Below are positions 47,242-56,197 of a DNA stretch of 64,000 nt, piece after piece. Each line of letters begins with the position of its first letter. Positions within the stretch are counted from its first letter, which is position 1. A program made the position numbers and the translations under genes. The DNA is from Thermoproteus sp. (GTDB taxonomy: Archaea; Thermoproteota; Thermoprotei; Thermoproteales; Thermoproteaceae), in NCBI GenBank assembly GCA_038893495.1, contig JAWARJ010000001.1, positions 1,787,824 to 1,851,823 on the forward strand, in the 5' to 3' direction. The notes under the pieces were generated by a model. The model made no database searches and was not told the DNA's origin. It saw only the letters and a program-made list of their open reading frames with translations.

Positions 47242-48230
47242 ATGTCGTTCAACGTGGGAAGGGCCGCTTCGAGTTTTTCTTTCGGCAACACCAGAGCGAT
47301 CCTTATATGGTTCGGAGAGCCGAAGGCCTCTCCAGGCAACACGGACACCCCTCTGGACAGCGCGCCCCTCATGAAGTTGACGCCGCTACAGCCGACCTTG
47401 GGGAAGAGATAGAACGCGCCTTTAGGCTCGACGTATTTAAGCCTTAAAGTCCTCCTCGCCAGCTCGGCCCTCTCCCTATAGATCTCAGATAGGCGCCTAG
47501 ACAGCTTGGGGATCTCGCCGACGATGGACGCCACAGCTTTTTGCAATATAGAGGGGGCGGCGTTTATCGTGGCTCTATTGTACTTAACGACTTGTCTCGC
47601 CACGTCTCTAGGCGCTATGACCGCGCCCAGCCTGAAGCCTGGCACCGACAGCACCTTGCTGAAGCTGTAAACTACCGCCACGTTCTGGGAGAGCTCTAGA
47701 GGCGATGTGAATTCGGCGAAGACTATGTCCCTATACACCTCATCGCTTATTACAAACTCGGCGGATTCTACAAGCTCTTTCACTTTGTCTTTAGGCAGGA
47801 CTGCGCCAGTGGGGTTGTTAGGGTAATTCACCAAATATATCCCCCTTTGGGAGAAGGTGGGGGCCCAGCCCCTATCTTCGTCCAACTCGACGAAATCCAA
47901 CCTCACGTCGAAGGCCGACGCTATCTCCATGTAGCCGGGATAGTAGGGCCTTGTGGTGATTATACGTCTCTTCCTGAAGGCCCACATGAGCGCCGATATG
48001 CCGTGACGCCCGCCGGCCACAATAACCACCTCTTCCTTATCCACCTTAAAGAGATCCGCAACTGCCTCCCTCAGCTCCGGAAGGCCCTCCGAGGGCCCGT
48101 AGGGCGCCTCCCGCACGGAGCGTAGAGCATCCAGGAGCTCTTCGGGCGGCTCCACGTCGGGCTCGCCCACATCGAGCCTATAGCTGGGCCTTGCCCTATT
48201 TATCTCGGCCAGGGCCTCTGTTATCTCCAT
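47232..48230 (-). CDS. Class I/II aminotransferase (likely aromatic/aspartate)
   Basis: 332 aa, somewhat shorter than average AspC. GRHGISALMWAFRKRRIITT (PLP), YLVNYPNNPTGAVLPKD, FVISDEVYRDIVF (Asp and Tyr) and VVYSFSKVLSVPGFRLG (Schiff-base Lys). Placement between aroA and an S9 peptidase in the aromatic cluster suggests it transaminates phenylpyruvate or hydroxyphenylpyruvate. It has its own TATA (CTTAAAAAGC) overlapping the aroA stop. Confidence 0.88.
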   Translation of the reverse strand: MEITEALAEINRARPSYRLDVGEPDVEPPEELLDALRSVREAPYGPSEGLPELREAVADLFKVDKEEVVIVAGGRHGISALMWAFRKRRIITTRPYYPGYMEIASAFDVRLDFVELDEDRGWAPTFSQRGIYLVNYPNNPTGAVLPKDKVKELVESAEFVISDEVYRDIVFAEFTSPLELSQNVAVVYSFSKVLSVPGFRLGAVIAPRDVARQVVKYNRATINAAPSILQKAVASIVGEIPKLSRRLSEIYRERAELARRTLRLKYVEPKGAFYLFPKVGCSGVNFMRGALSRGVSVLPGEAFGSPNHIRIALVLPKEKLEAALPTLNDICP

Positions 48231-48259
48231 CCCCCTACGGGGGACTCGTGCTTTTTAAG

Positions 48260-49468
48260 TTAACGGGCCGAGAAGTACAATAGGGCCGAAGGCCAGGTCT
48301 TGGCCAGAGACGACACATCGTTGACACACCCGCCTACAGATCTGGCCGCCGTGAGGGCCATCAGGCAGATCCTGTGGTCTCTATGGCATTTAAACTCGAC
48401 GTTTTTAGCTCTAGGCGGGCCCTCTACGGACAGAACGCCGTCTTTGTAATCGACATATGCCCCCAGTCTGGACACTACGTCGCTTATGGTCTCTATCCTA
48501 TTGGACTCCTTATAGGCTAAATGCTCCACGCCTTTCAGTCTACTTCTGCCCGGTATGAACGATGCGAGCAACGCGGCGGGCGGGGCTAGATCTGGGGCGT
48601 TTGAGAGGTCTACCTCAAATGGCCTCGACGCGGTCCCCTCCACAACTACCCTATCTTCGTGCTCCTTCACGTAGACTCCCGCCTCCCTCAATATGTCCAA
48701 TATGGCTCTATCCACCTCCCCGCCGAGGCCGGTAACCTCTACACGTCCGCCAGTTATCGCGGCCCCTACCATTAGGAAAGACGACAGAGCGTAGTCGCCC
48801 GGAACTTCGGCGCGCCCCGGCGACTTCAAGGGGCCCTCCACATATATATCGCCGTCCTCCATCTTTACGCGTCCGCCGAACTTCTTTATCACCTCAGCCG
48901 TAGCTACGACGTATTGCCACGATTTAGTCCCGCCGAGGACTCTTATGCGGCCGCCCCCCTCCACGGCCGCGGATAGGTACATAAGGCCGCTTATATATTG
49001 CGAAGTCACGTCTCCACGTATGGAAACCTCGATGCGTCTCGCGCCGGGACTCTCTATACGGATCACGCCGGGGCTCCACGAGATGTCGGCATATATGCGT
49101 AGGGCCTCCACGAGGTCCTCCAGAGGCCTTCTGCTCAGTTGCTCTGATGTATATATCACAGTGACGCCCTTTATCCCCGCGTAAAGCGCTGTGGAGACGC
49201 GTAGGGTAAAGCCGGAGTCCCCCACGTTGAAGGCCCTAACGCGATCCGGGTCCCTCCTGGCCATCTTGGCGAAGTCCCCCTCGAGCTCTATACGCGATAG
49301 CGGCAACACGGCCCGTAACGCCGCCGTGACGTCGTCGCTCAGCTCCAACGGCCCCACCGTAGTGACGCCCTCGGCGATAGCTGCGGCGAAGATATAACGT
49401 TGAGATAGCGGCTTGGACGGCGGAGCCTTGAAGGTCCCGACTACTGGCGTGGGGCTTATGCAGAACAT
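48260..49468 (-). CDS. aroA: EPSP synthase (3-phosphoshikimate 1-carboxyvinyltransferase)
   Basis: 402 aa from ATG 49468; the long upstream frame overlaps aro[25 protein letters not shown] (Lys-Ser), [44 protein letters not shown] and [18 protein letters not shown] are all family segments. It transfers enolpyruvate from PEP to shikimate-3-phosphate. The ATG overlaps the aroB stop region by 13 nt, so the two are coupled. Confidence 0.96.
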   Translation of the reverse strand: MFCISPTPVVGTFKAPPSKPLSQRYIFAAAIAEGVTTVGPLELSDDVTAALRAVLPLSRIELEGDFAKMARRDPDRVRAFNVGDSGFTLRVSTALYAGIKGVTVIYTSEQLSRRPLEDLVEALRIYADISWSPGVIRIESPGARRIEVSIRGDVTSQYISGLMYLSAAVEGGGRIRVLGGTKSWQYVVATAEVIKKFGGRVKMEDGDIYVEGPLKSPGRAEVPGDYALSSFLMVGAAITGGRVEVTGLGGEVDRAILDILREAGVYVKEHEDRVVVEGTASRPFEVDLSNAPDLAPPAALLASFIPGRSRLKGVEHLAYKESNRIETISDVVSRLGAYVDYKDGVLSVEGPPRAKNVEFKCHRDHRICLMALTAARSVGGCVNDVSSLAKTWPSALLYFSAR

Positions 49469-50481
49469 CTCAATTGACGTAGCGCGTTCTTCACGGCGTC
49501 TACTGGCACTTTCTCCAAGACCCACTTGCCCAGACCTACGGGCATCGGCATGAGCAACACATCGCCTCTCCGTTTCTTGTCGTGAAGCACCAGCCGCTCG
49601 GCCTTCTCCATCAAGTCGGCGTTGAGACAAGCCCTAGTGGGCAGGTCGAACTGACGCAACAGGCCCAACATCTCCTCTAGCTGGGACTCTCTCATGTAGC
49701 CCATCTCGACGGCCATGGCGCCCTCCACGGCCATGCCCACCGCGACGGCCTCGCCGTGAGGCACGTCGAGAAGCCTCTCTATGGCGTGGCCCACCGTATG
49801 GCCGAAATTCAACACCTGCCTCACCCCCCTGAGCTCGAACTCGTCGAGTTCCACCACCGAAGCCTTGATTTTGCCGCTCCTGTATACCGCCTCCTCTAAC
49901 GCCTCCAGGTCCCTCCTCTTAAGCCTCTCGGAGTTCTGTCGGAGCCAATTGAAGAAGTCCTCGTCGAGGACTACGCCATATTTCACGGCCTCGGCGAAAG
50001 CCGCCCTGTAGGTCCTTTCAGGAAGTCTCTCTAAAAACTTCAAGTCGGATATAATCACGTCTGGTTGGTAGAAGACGCCTATAAGGTTCTTCACGGGCCC
50101 CCAATCCACGGCGCCCTTGCCGCCTATCGCGGCGTCTATCATGGCCAACAACGTAGTGGGGACCAAGACGAGCCCGATCCCCCTCATATAAGTACCGGCC
50201 GCAAACGTCGCGAGGTCTAACAACGCTCCGCCTCCTATAGCCACCAAGCGCGTAGACCTGTCGGCGCCATTGGACGCCAGAAATTCATATACCTTAGTCA
50301 ACACGGATAGGTCTTTGACTTCCTCGCCCCCCTTCAGCTCAAGCGCGCCCTTGGCCTTGATGCCGACGCTCGAGTCGATTAGATATAGCGCCTTGTCGCC
50401 TACTATCTGCCTTAAATCTAAATCGACGCCTATCAACACCTTGGTGACGCCCCTGCTGTGTCTATACCAGAACTCCCTCAT
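49456..50481 (-). CDS. aroB: 3-Dehydroquinate synthase
   Basis: 341 aa. [22 protein letters not shown] binds [22 protein letters not shown] lines the active site, and [27 protein letters not shown] carries metal-binding His. It cyclises DAHP to 3-dehydroquinate with Zn. Its presence shows the classical rather than the ADH-based archaeal route. The ATG overlaps the transketolase stop by 4 nt. Confidence 0.96.
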   Translation of the reverse strand: MREFWYRHSRGVTKVLIGVDLDLRQIVGDKALYLIDSSVGIKAKGALELKGGEEVKDLSVLTKVYEFLASNGADRSTRLVAIGGGALLDLATFAAGTYMRGIGLVLVPTTLLAMIDAAIGGKGAVDWGPVKNLIGVFYQPDVIISDLKFLERLPERTYRAAFAEAVKYGVVLDEDFFNWLRQNSERLKRRDLEALEEAVYRSGKIKASVVELDEFELRGVRQVLNFGHTVGHAIERLLDVPHGEAVAVGMAVEGAMAVEMGYMRESQLEEMLGLLRQFDLPTRACLNADLMEKAERLVLHDKKRRGDVLLMPMPVGLGKWVLEKVPVDAVKNALRQLRCSA

Positions 50482-51422
50482 CTCAACGCGACCAACTCTT
50501 CGGCCCTCGCGGCTATATTCTCCGGCGTAAGACCGAAGTACTGATAAAGCTCGGTCGGGCTCTTGGCGGTCCTGCCGTAGCCCTTAAGGCCCATTATGGC
50601 CATTTTGACCGGCCTTGTCTGGACTAAATACTCGGCTATAGCAGAGCCGAAGCCCCCGTGGACTGTATGTTCTTCCACGGTGAGGACTGCGCCAGTCTTC
50701 TGCGCATACTTCTCGGCGGTTTGATAGTCCAGGGGCTTCACCGTGGGGAAGTGCACCACCGACGCGGATATGCCCCGGTCCCTCAATATCTGGGCCGCCT
50801 CGACGGCGAAGGGTAGCACAACGCCTGTAGTGAATATAGCCACGTCCCCGCCGTCCATAACCACATAGGCCCTCCCCACCTCCAGCCTATCGTAGAGCTC
50901 GCAGGTAGTCGGTATGTGGAAGTCCCTACCGACTCTGATGTAGACCGGCCCCTTGACTGCAGCCGAGGCCGTAACCGCCCTGTACGTCTCGCAGGAGTCT
51001 GCCGGCGCTAACACCGTAAAGTTGGGGAGCACCCTAAATAGGGCCAAGTCCTCCAACGCCTGGTGGGAGGGACCGTCGTAGGCGTCAGCGAAGCCAGCGT
51101 GGGTGCCCACCAGCCTCACCGGCAAGGCCATCCTGTCCACAGAATTCCTGGCTTGTTCCCACGCCCTAGCCATAAAGGCCGCGAAGGTCAGGGCATACGG
51201 CATGAAGCCAGCGAGTGCCAGACCGGCGGCTATGCCCACCATGGACTGCTCCGCTATGCCTACGTTGAAGAATCTCTCCGGGTGCCTCTCGGCGAACAGC
51301 TTGGCCCTAGTGGTCTCGCCGGTGTCGGCCACCAATACCACTACGTCGCTCCGCATGTCGCCTAGATCAGCGAGCGCCCTGCCCAAAGCCTCCCTAGGGG
51401 TCAAGCCTTGGATGTCTAACAT
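50478..51422 (-). CDS. Transketolase, C-terminal subunit
   Basis: 314 aa. Pyrimidine-binding part: [24 protein letters not shown] (catalytic Glu) and [28 protein letters not shown]. The C-terminal domain [21 protein letters not shown] follows. It pairs with the N-terminal subunit gene directly upstream (7-nt overlap). Together they make or use erythrose-4-phosphate, a substrate of DAHP synthase, which explains their place at the head of aroB-aroA. Confidence 0.94.
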   Translation of the reverse strand: MLDIQGLTPREALGRALADLGDMRSDVVVLVADTGETTRAKLFAERHPERFFNVGIAEQSMVGIAAGLALAGFMPYALTFAAFMARAWEQARNSVDRMALPVRLVGTHAGFADAYDGPSHQALEDLALFRVLPNFTVLAPADSCETYRAVTASAAVKGPVYIRVGRDFHIPTTCELYDRLEVGRAYVVMDGGDVAIFTTGVVLPFAVEAAQILRDRGISASVVHFPTVKPLDYQTAEKYAQKTGAVLTVEEHTVHGGFGSAIAEYLVQTRPVKMAIMGLKGYGRTAKSPTELYQYFGLTPENIAARAEELVALR

Positions 51423-52219
51423 GAGTTACTTGCATACCTCAAAGCTTCTTCTCGAGAGAGGCGTTGTTTGGCGGTGTCCTCTATGGCGGCAACGCCCCTG
51501 CCTCTGACAGTCCTCGCTATTATCACGACAGGCTTTTGGCTCTTCTCGGCTCTCTCTAACGCCGCTACTATCTCCTCCACGTTGTGGCCGTCAACCTGCA
51601 AGACCTCGAAGCCCAACGCCTTAAATCTGCCGGCCAGATCTCCCTTCCTAAGCACCTCCTCGCTGTGGCCGTCTAACTGTACGTCGTTGCGATCAACTAT
51701 GGTAATCAAGTTGGTTAGACCGTAGTGGGCGGCTACGGCGAAAGACTCCCAACTCTGCCCCTCGTCCAGTTCCCCGTCACCTACCACCAGGTACACCCTG
51801 CCCGATTGGCCTCTCAGCCTGAGGCCCAAGGCGATGCCCACCGCCAGGCTGATCCCCTGCCCCAACGAGCCCGAATTGGGCACGTCGACAAACGGCGTAT
51901 CCACCTCAGGGTGGTTCTGCAGGCGGCTACCCAGACTGCCTGTCTCCCGTAGCTCGTCGATAGTGAGGTAGCCCATTGCTGCGGCTAAGGCATAAACCGC
52001 GTGGACCGCATGGCCCTTAGACAGGACGAAGTAGTTCCTATCACCAACCCCGTTGGCTAGGTTCATCTTGACGCGCCCAGTGCCATATAAGGCCGTAACT
52101 ATCTCCAACACGGAGATAGACGACCCCAGATGGATGCCGGGGTCATATGCGGCCATCAGGAGTACATAACGCCTCGCCTTACATACCAGGGAGTCTAATA
52201 TGGAAACCCCTCGCTCCAC
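51416..52219 (-). CDS. Transketolase, N-terminal subunit
   Basis: 267 aa from GTG 52219 (MERGVSILDSLVCKARRYVL), which aligns with the usual start; a TTATATA element near 52275 would place transcription just inside an earlier GTG at 52264. TPP site: LVVGDGELDEGQSWESFAVAAHYGLTNLITIVDRNDVQLDG. The usual GHIGSS motif reads IHLGSS here, a mild change next to the diphosphate site. First gene of the tkt-aroB-aroA operon. Confidence 0.93.
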   Translation of the reverse strand: MERGVSILDSLVCKARRYVLLMAAYDPGIHLGSSISVLEIVTALYGTGRVKMNLANGVGDRNYFVLSKGHAVHAVYALAAAMGYLTIDELRETGSLGSRLQNHPEVDTPFVDVPNSGSLGQGISLAVGIALGLRLRGQSGRVYLVVGDGELDEGQSWESFAVAAHYGLTNLITIVDRNDVQLDGHSEEVLRKGDLAGRFKALGFEVLQVDGHNVEEIVAALERAEKSQKPVVIIARTVRGRGVAAIEDTAKQRLSREEALRYASNSC

Positions 52220-52278
52220 CCCGACAGCACGTACCCCTCTGAAGACATGCCATACCCAAAACACCCGGTATATAACTA

Positions 52279-52755
52279 TTATGTCTCAGGCCTAGGCGTC
52301 TTTACCTTATCGCGAACCAGCCCCCTAAACTCGGCGGCGGCCTCTACCAGCTTCTCCACATCCTCACGCTCGAGATGTCCCTCGTAGAAGTTCACGTGTA
52401 GTTGCTCCACAGCCGCAAACAGTAGTATCGACCGCGGCTCCTCTCTCGACAGCCGCCTCACAGCAGCCCAAATCAGCCTATGGCTGTCGTGAGGAAGGCC
52501 GTGAGACTCGGCGTAGGCCTTCACCATCTGAACCACGGCGTTCCAAATCTTCTCGCCACCCTGGCGGACGTCGCCCCTCTCCACAAGTTGCAATCCTTCA
52601 CGCCAGAACTCCTCAGAAGCCTCAAGATAGGCCTCTACACGCGCCGGCGGGTCCAAGACCTGTGCCACTAGTTCTAGCAATAACGCCTCAAAATCTTTCC
52701 CCCTCTCCTCGGCATACGTCTTGAGCAGTTTTAACGCAGACTCCACATCTTGCAA
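52279..52755 (-). CDS. PaREP1 family protein
   Basis: 158 aa from TTG 52755, about 21-24 bp after AAGTATATAAC. All-helical: EAYLEASEEFWREGLQLVERGDVRQGGEKIWNAVVQMVKAYAESHGLPHDSHRLI is characteristic of PaREP1, a multicopy family of Thermoproteaceae. The fold looks HEPN-like, a group that includes toxin RNases, but the RxxxxH motif is not evident. A decayed nucleotidyltransferase gene lies just upstream, so the two may be a remnant of a HEPN-MNT type pair. Confidence 0.82.
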   Translation of the reverse strand: MQDVESALKLLKTYAEERGKDFEALLLELVAQVLDPPARVEAYLEASEEFWREGLQLVERGDVRQGGEKIWNAVVQMVKAYAESHGLPHDSHRLIWAAVRRLSREEPRSILLFAAVEQLHVNFYEGHLEREDVEKLVEAAAEFRGLVRDKVKTPRPET

Positions 52756-52864
52756 CGAGATGTTGGGTTATATACTTAGTATCCTTTTGAAACAAGATAG
52801 AGGTCCCTCCTGTGGTCGCCTCGTGTCTTTACGTGTAATACGGCATCTCCTACCTTCGCTACGC

Positions 52865-53168
52865 CTAAGCCGCACCTCTGGGCTGAGGAGTAAGGGTAAG
52901 ATGCGCGTAGTTCACGTCCACATGGACGCCTCCGCAGTCGACGTAAAACTCCACTCCCTCCATTGCACAGCCCGAGACCCTAAGCGCGGAAGTAATCCTC
53001 TCTCCCACCTCGGGCGTATATGGGACGTCGACCATAGAGTCCAGCCCCTCGTTTCTCTAAGCACGCCGTAGAGACACAAAGCGCGGGCTCCTATAAGCAT
53101 GACCTTAAAGCCCAGGCCTGTCAAGACACCAACAACTTTTTAACTTCCTCCGGTATGAGGAGCTCCAC
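52865..53168 (-). pseudogene. Decayed nucleotidyltransferase-like gene with two frameshifts
   Basis: Three reading frames must be joined to read one protein. From GTG 53168, MELLIPEEVKKLL shifts after TTGTTG into GVLTGLGFKVMLIGARALCLYGVLRETRG, then shifts again in a G run near 53045 into LDSMVDVPYTPEVGERIT...HVDVNYAHLTLTPQPRGAA and a stop at 52865. Each junction lacks one base. The IGARALCLYG...RETR.LDSM part resembles the nucleotidyltransferase fold of AbiEii/MNT-type antitoxins. The tail is probably truncated. Confidence 0.65.
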
Positions 53169-53212
53169 GTCTGAGTAGGATAATTTTATTAAACTGTGTT
53201 AAAGGTCGCGCC

Positions 53213-54160
53213 ATGGAGCTGTTGAGGGGGGTAGAGGAGGTTGTGACCAAGGAGGAGTTCCTATCGCTTAGAGGGGGTCTTGCGTATCTCGGCTTCGAGC
53301 CGCTTTGGCCCATTCACGTCGGGTGGCTCGTCTGGGCCTATAAGCTCAAGGAACTCAAAGAGGCCGGATTCGACGTGGTCTTGTTAGTCGCCACTTGGCA
53401 CGCGTGGATTAACGACAAGGGCTCCCTACAGGAATTGAGGAGCTACGGAGAAAAGGTGAAGGAAGTCCTCGACAAGGTGGCGCAGTTTAAGTACATATAC
53501 GGCGACGAGGTGGCGAGAGACCCCAGGTACTGGGAGCTGGTGGTGAGAGTGGCCAAAGAGGCGTCGCTAGCGAGGATCAGAAGGGCGATCCCCGTTATGG
53601 GGAGGAGGACCGAGGAGGTAGAGCTGGACTTCTCCAAGTTATTATATCCAGTGATGCAGGTGGCCGACATCTTCTACTTAGGCGTGGACGTGGCGGTGGG
53701 CGGCATGGACCAACGCAGAGCCCACATGTTGGCGAGAGACGTGGCCGAGAAGCTAGGCTTCAGGAAGCCGGTGGCCCTCCACACGCCGATAATCACCTCG
53801 CTGTCTGGTGCCGGCAGGATGGAGGGAAGCCACAAAGAGGTGGACGAGATATACGCCATGTACAAGATGTCTAAGTCCAAGCCCCAGAGCGCCATCTTCC
53901 TCACGGACAGCCCCGAGGAGGTGGAGAAGAAGGTCTGGGCCGCCTACTGTCCGCCCCGCGAGACTAAGTTCAACCCGGTGTTCGAGCTGGCCGCGTATCT
54001 CCTAATCCCATATCACGGCCCCCTCGAAGTCGGCGGGAAGAAATACGAAGACCCGGAGGCGCTTGCGAGGGACTATAGGGAGGGCTCGGTGACCCCTCAG
54101 GCCTTGAAGGAGGCAGTCTCGAAGGCGTTAGGCGAGCTCGTCCGTAAGCTCCAAAGTTAA
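53213..54160 (+). CDS. tyrS: Tyrosyl-tRNA synthetase
   Basis: 315 aa, archaeal size. HIGH-like EPLWPIHVGW, VGGMDQRRAHMLARD (tyrosine/ATP pocket) and MYKMSKSKPQSAIFLTD (KMSKS loop) identify TyrRS rather than TrpRS. ATG 53213 follows AATTTTATTAAAC at leaderless distance. It charges tRNA-Tyr in the cytosol. It lies 23 bp before DAHP synthase; both may share a transcript, pairing aromatic supply with tyrosine use. Confidence 0.94.
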   Translation: MELLRGVEEVVTKEEFLSLRGGLAYLGFEPLWPIHVGWLVWAYKLKELKEAGFDVVLLVATWHAWINDKGSLQELRSYGEKVKEVLDKVAQFKYIYGDEVARDPRYWELVVRVAKEASLARIRRAIPVMGRRTEEVELDFSKLLYPVMQVADIFYLGVDVAVGGMDQRRAHMLARDVAEKLGFRKPVALHTPIITSLSGAGRMEGSHKEVDEIYAMYKMSKSKPQSAIFLTDSPEEVEKKVWAAYCPPRETKFNPVFELAAYLLIPYHGPLEVGGKKYEDPEALARDYREGSVTPQALKEAVSKALGELVRKLQS

Positions 54161-54183
54161 TAACTCGGAGCGGTCTCGGCTGT

Positions 54184-55170
54184 ATGCTCTACATAGTGGA
54201 TAGACCGGAATATGGGAGGGCCCTTAAGGAAGAAATAGAGGCAAAAGGCGTCCCGGCTTGGTATGTAGAGCTCTGGGGCCACTATATAGTTGCCACCCCT
54301 CCGGGGGCCAAAGTTGGCGAGTTGAAGACGCCGATTAGAGCAGTCATAGACCTCAAGACTGACTACCAGTTGGTGTCCAGAGAATGGAAGAGAGAGCCCA
54401 CCCCCATAAGGATTGGAGATAGAGAAGTCCGTGAAGGCAAAATCTTCGTGATTGCAGGCCCTTGTTCTGTCGAGACGGAGGAACAGATAATCTCGGCGGC
54501 GCTCGCCGTCAAGAAGGCTGGAGCCGATGCCCTGAGGGGTGGGGCGTTTAAGCCGAGGACGAGCCCCTATACGTTCCAAGGCTTGGGCGAGGAGGGCCTT
54601 AGGTTGTTGCTAAAAGCCAAGGAGGCCACCGGGCTTCCGGTCACGACGGAGCTCATGGACCCGGAGGATCTCCCCCTCGTGGCCAAATACGCAGATGCCA
54701 TTCAGGTGGGCGCAAGGAACATGCAGAACTTCACCCTATTGAAGAAACTGGGCAGGGCGGGCAAGCCGGTCCTTCTGAAGAGAGGCTTCGGCAACACAGT
54801 GGAGGAATGGCTACTGGCGGGCGAATACGTGGCGCTTCACGGTAATGGGGATATAATATTTGTGGAGAGGGGAATAAGGACTTTCGATAAGACCCTGAGG
54901 TTTACCCTAGATGTGGGCGCCATAGCCTACATAAAGCAACATACCCATCTGCCGGTGATAGGAGACCCCTCCCATCCCGCAGGCGATAGACGCTACGTCG
55001 TGCCTCTAGCTCTCGCCATCCTCGCCGCTGGGGCCGACGGGCTGATAGTAGAGGTACACCCCGACCCCGACAGGGCGTGGAGCGACGCAAAACAGCAATT
55101 GACATTTCAGCAATTCGAAGAGCTGATGGAGAAGGCGAGGGGTCTCGCTAGGGCGCTAGGGAAATCATAA
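54184..55170 (+). CDS. aroF: DAHP synthase (type I beta)
   Basis: 328 aa. An N-terminal ferredoxin-like regulatory domain (1-75) precedes the barrel, as in feedback-controlled enzymes. Motifs: IAGPCSVETEEQI, RGGAFKPRTSPYTFQG (KPRTS), VLLKRGFGNTVEEW, VIGDPSHPAGDR and VEVHPDPDRAWSDAKQQL. It condenses PEP with erythrose-4-phosphate, the first step of aromatic synthesis, and uses a divalent metal. ATG 54184 is 23 bp after tyrS. A T- and A-rich 82-bp gap with no gene separates it from the convergent POR genes. Confidence 0.95.
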   Translation: MLYIVDRPEYGRALKEEIEAKGVPAWYVELWGHYIVATPPGAKVGELKTPIRAVIDLKTDYQLVSREWKREPTPIRIGDREVREGKIFVIAGPCSVETEEQIISAALAVKKAGADALRGGAFKPRTSPYTFQGLGEEGLRLLLKAKEATGLPVTTELMDPEDLPLVAKYADAIQVGARNMQNFTLLKKLGRAGKPVLLKRGFGNTVEEWLLAGEYVALHGNGDIIFVERGIRTFDKTLRFTLDVGAIAYIKQHTHLPVIGDPSHPAGDRRYVVPLALAILAAGADGLIVEVHPDPDRAWSDAKQQLTFQQFEELMEKARGLARALGKS

Positions 55171-55252
55171 TAGCTGAAAGTCGAAATATAAACAGAGGAT
55201 TCTAATGTAAGCCGTCTTACCCGTTAAGTGGATGAGAAAAGGGGATTAGGTT

Positions 55253-56197
55253 TTACAAAAGCCTGTCCGCCATCAGCTTGTAGAAGTCCACCACCGACTT
55301 ACCGTCCTTCTCCACTATCTGTAAGGCGGGCGGCATCTTGAGGTAGTTGGGGTCGTACATGGAGACGTACCTCTCCTCGAAGGTCGGCACGAGCTCGTTC
55401 TTGTAGAGCACGCCGAGGGCGAACCTATCGGGCTCTAGGATCTTCTCTATGGCCTTCTTCTTCTTCTCGTAGTCCTCCTTCTCGTCGTGGACGACGGGGT
55501 CCCAGCCCGGCTCATTGTCGAGCTTGTACACCCTCTTTTCGTACCACTCCCTCGTCATTATGTTGTTGTAGGTGACGCAGGGGCTGAATATCTGCACTAT
55601 AGCGGAGCCCTTATGGAGTATCGCCTCCTTTATGATCTTCGCGGTGTACTTTATGTCGTAGCTGTAGGCCCTAGCTATGAAGGTGAAGCCGGACGCCAGG
55701 GCCACCAACAGGGGGTTGAGGTCGGCCTGTGGGTTTGGCTTGTTCAACGCTTTGGGTTGCATGCCTAGAGGCAACGTGGGTCCGGCTTGGCCTCTAGTCA
55801 GGCCGTAGACCGCGTTGTCCATTAAGATCACCGTGAAGTCTACGTTCCTGCGACCGGCGCCTAGTATGTGGTTGCCGCCTATGGCGAATAGATCTCCATC
55901 TCCCCCTACGACTATGACTTCGAGGTTGGGGTTGGCCAGCTTAAGGCCTATGGCGAAAGGTATCGCGCGCCCGTGTATAGTGTGGGCGGAGACCGTCCTC
56001 ACGTAATGCGGAAGTCTGCTGCTACATCCTATCCCCGACACCAAGACCGTACGTGATGGATCCATATCGAGCTCGGCGAATACTTGTAACAACGCCTGTA
56101 ATATGCCGAAGTGGCCGCAACCCGGACACCATTCAGGCGGCTTAGTCCACTTGTAGTCTTGTGGGGTCCTTTTTAGGGATACCTTTATGGTGCTCAT
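55253..56197 (-). CDS. 2-Oxoacid:ferredoxin oxidoreductase, beta subunit
   Basis: 314 aa from ATG 56197, which overlaps the alpha-subunit stop as ATGA; a GTG 9 nt upstream is less likely. TPP motif VVGGDGDLFAIGGNHILGAGRRNVDFTVILMDN and Fe-S ligands WCPGCGHFG, GIGCSSR and FSPCVTYN. It works with the alpha subunit to convert 2-oxoacid plus CoA to acyl-CoA with ferredoxin, reversibly. Substrate may be pyruvate or 2-oxoglutarate. Confidence 0.94.
   Translation of the reverse strand: MSTIKVSLKRTPQDYKWTKPPEWCPGCGHFGILQALLQVFAELDMDPSRTVLVSGIGCSSRLPHYVRTVSAHTIHGRAIPFAIGLKLANPNLEVIVVGGDGDLFAIGGNHILGAGRRNVDFTVILMDNAVYGLTRGQAGPTLPLGMQPKALNKPNPQADLNPLLVALASGFTFIARAYSYDIKYTAKIIKEAILHKGSAIVQIFSPCVTYNNIMTREWYEKRVYKLDNEPGWDPVVHDEKEDYEKKKKAIEKILEPDRFALGVLYKNELVPTFEERYVSMYDPNYLKMPPALQIVEKDGKSVVDFYKLMADRLL

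Noticed and set aside
49469-49630. 54-residue N-terminal extension of EPSP synthase
   Set aside because: It lies in aroB in another frame, and the family starts at the downstream ATG.
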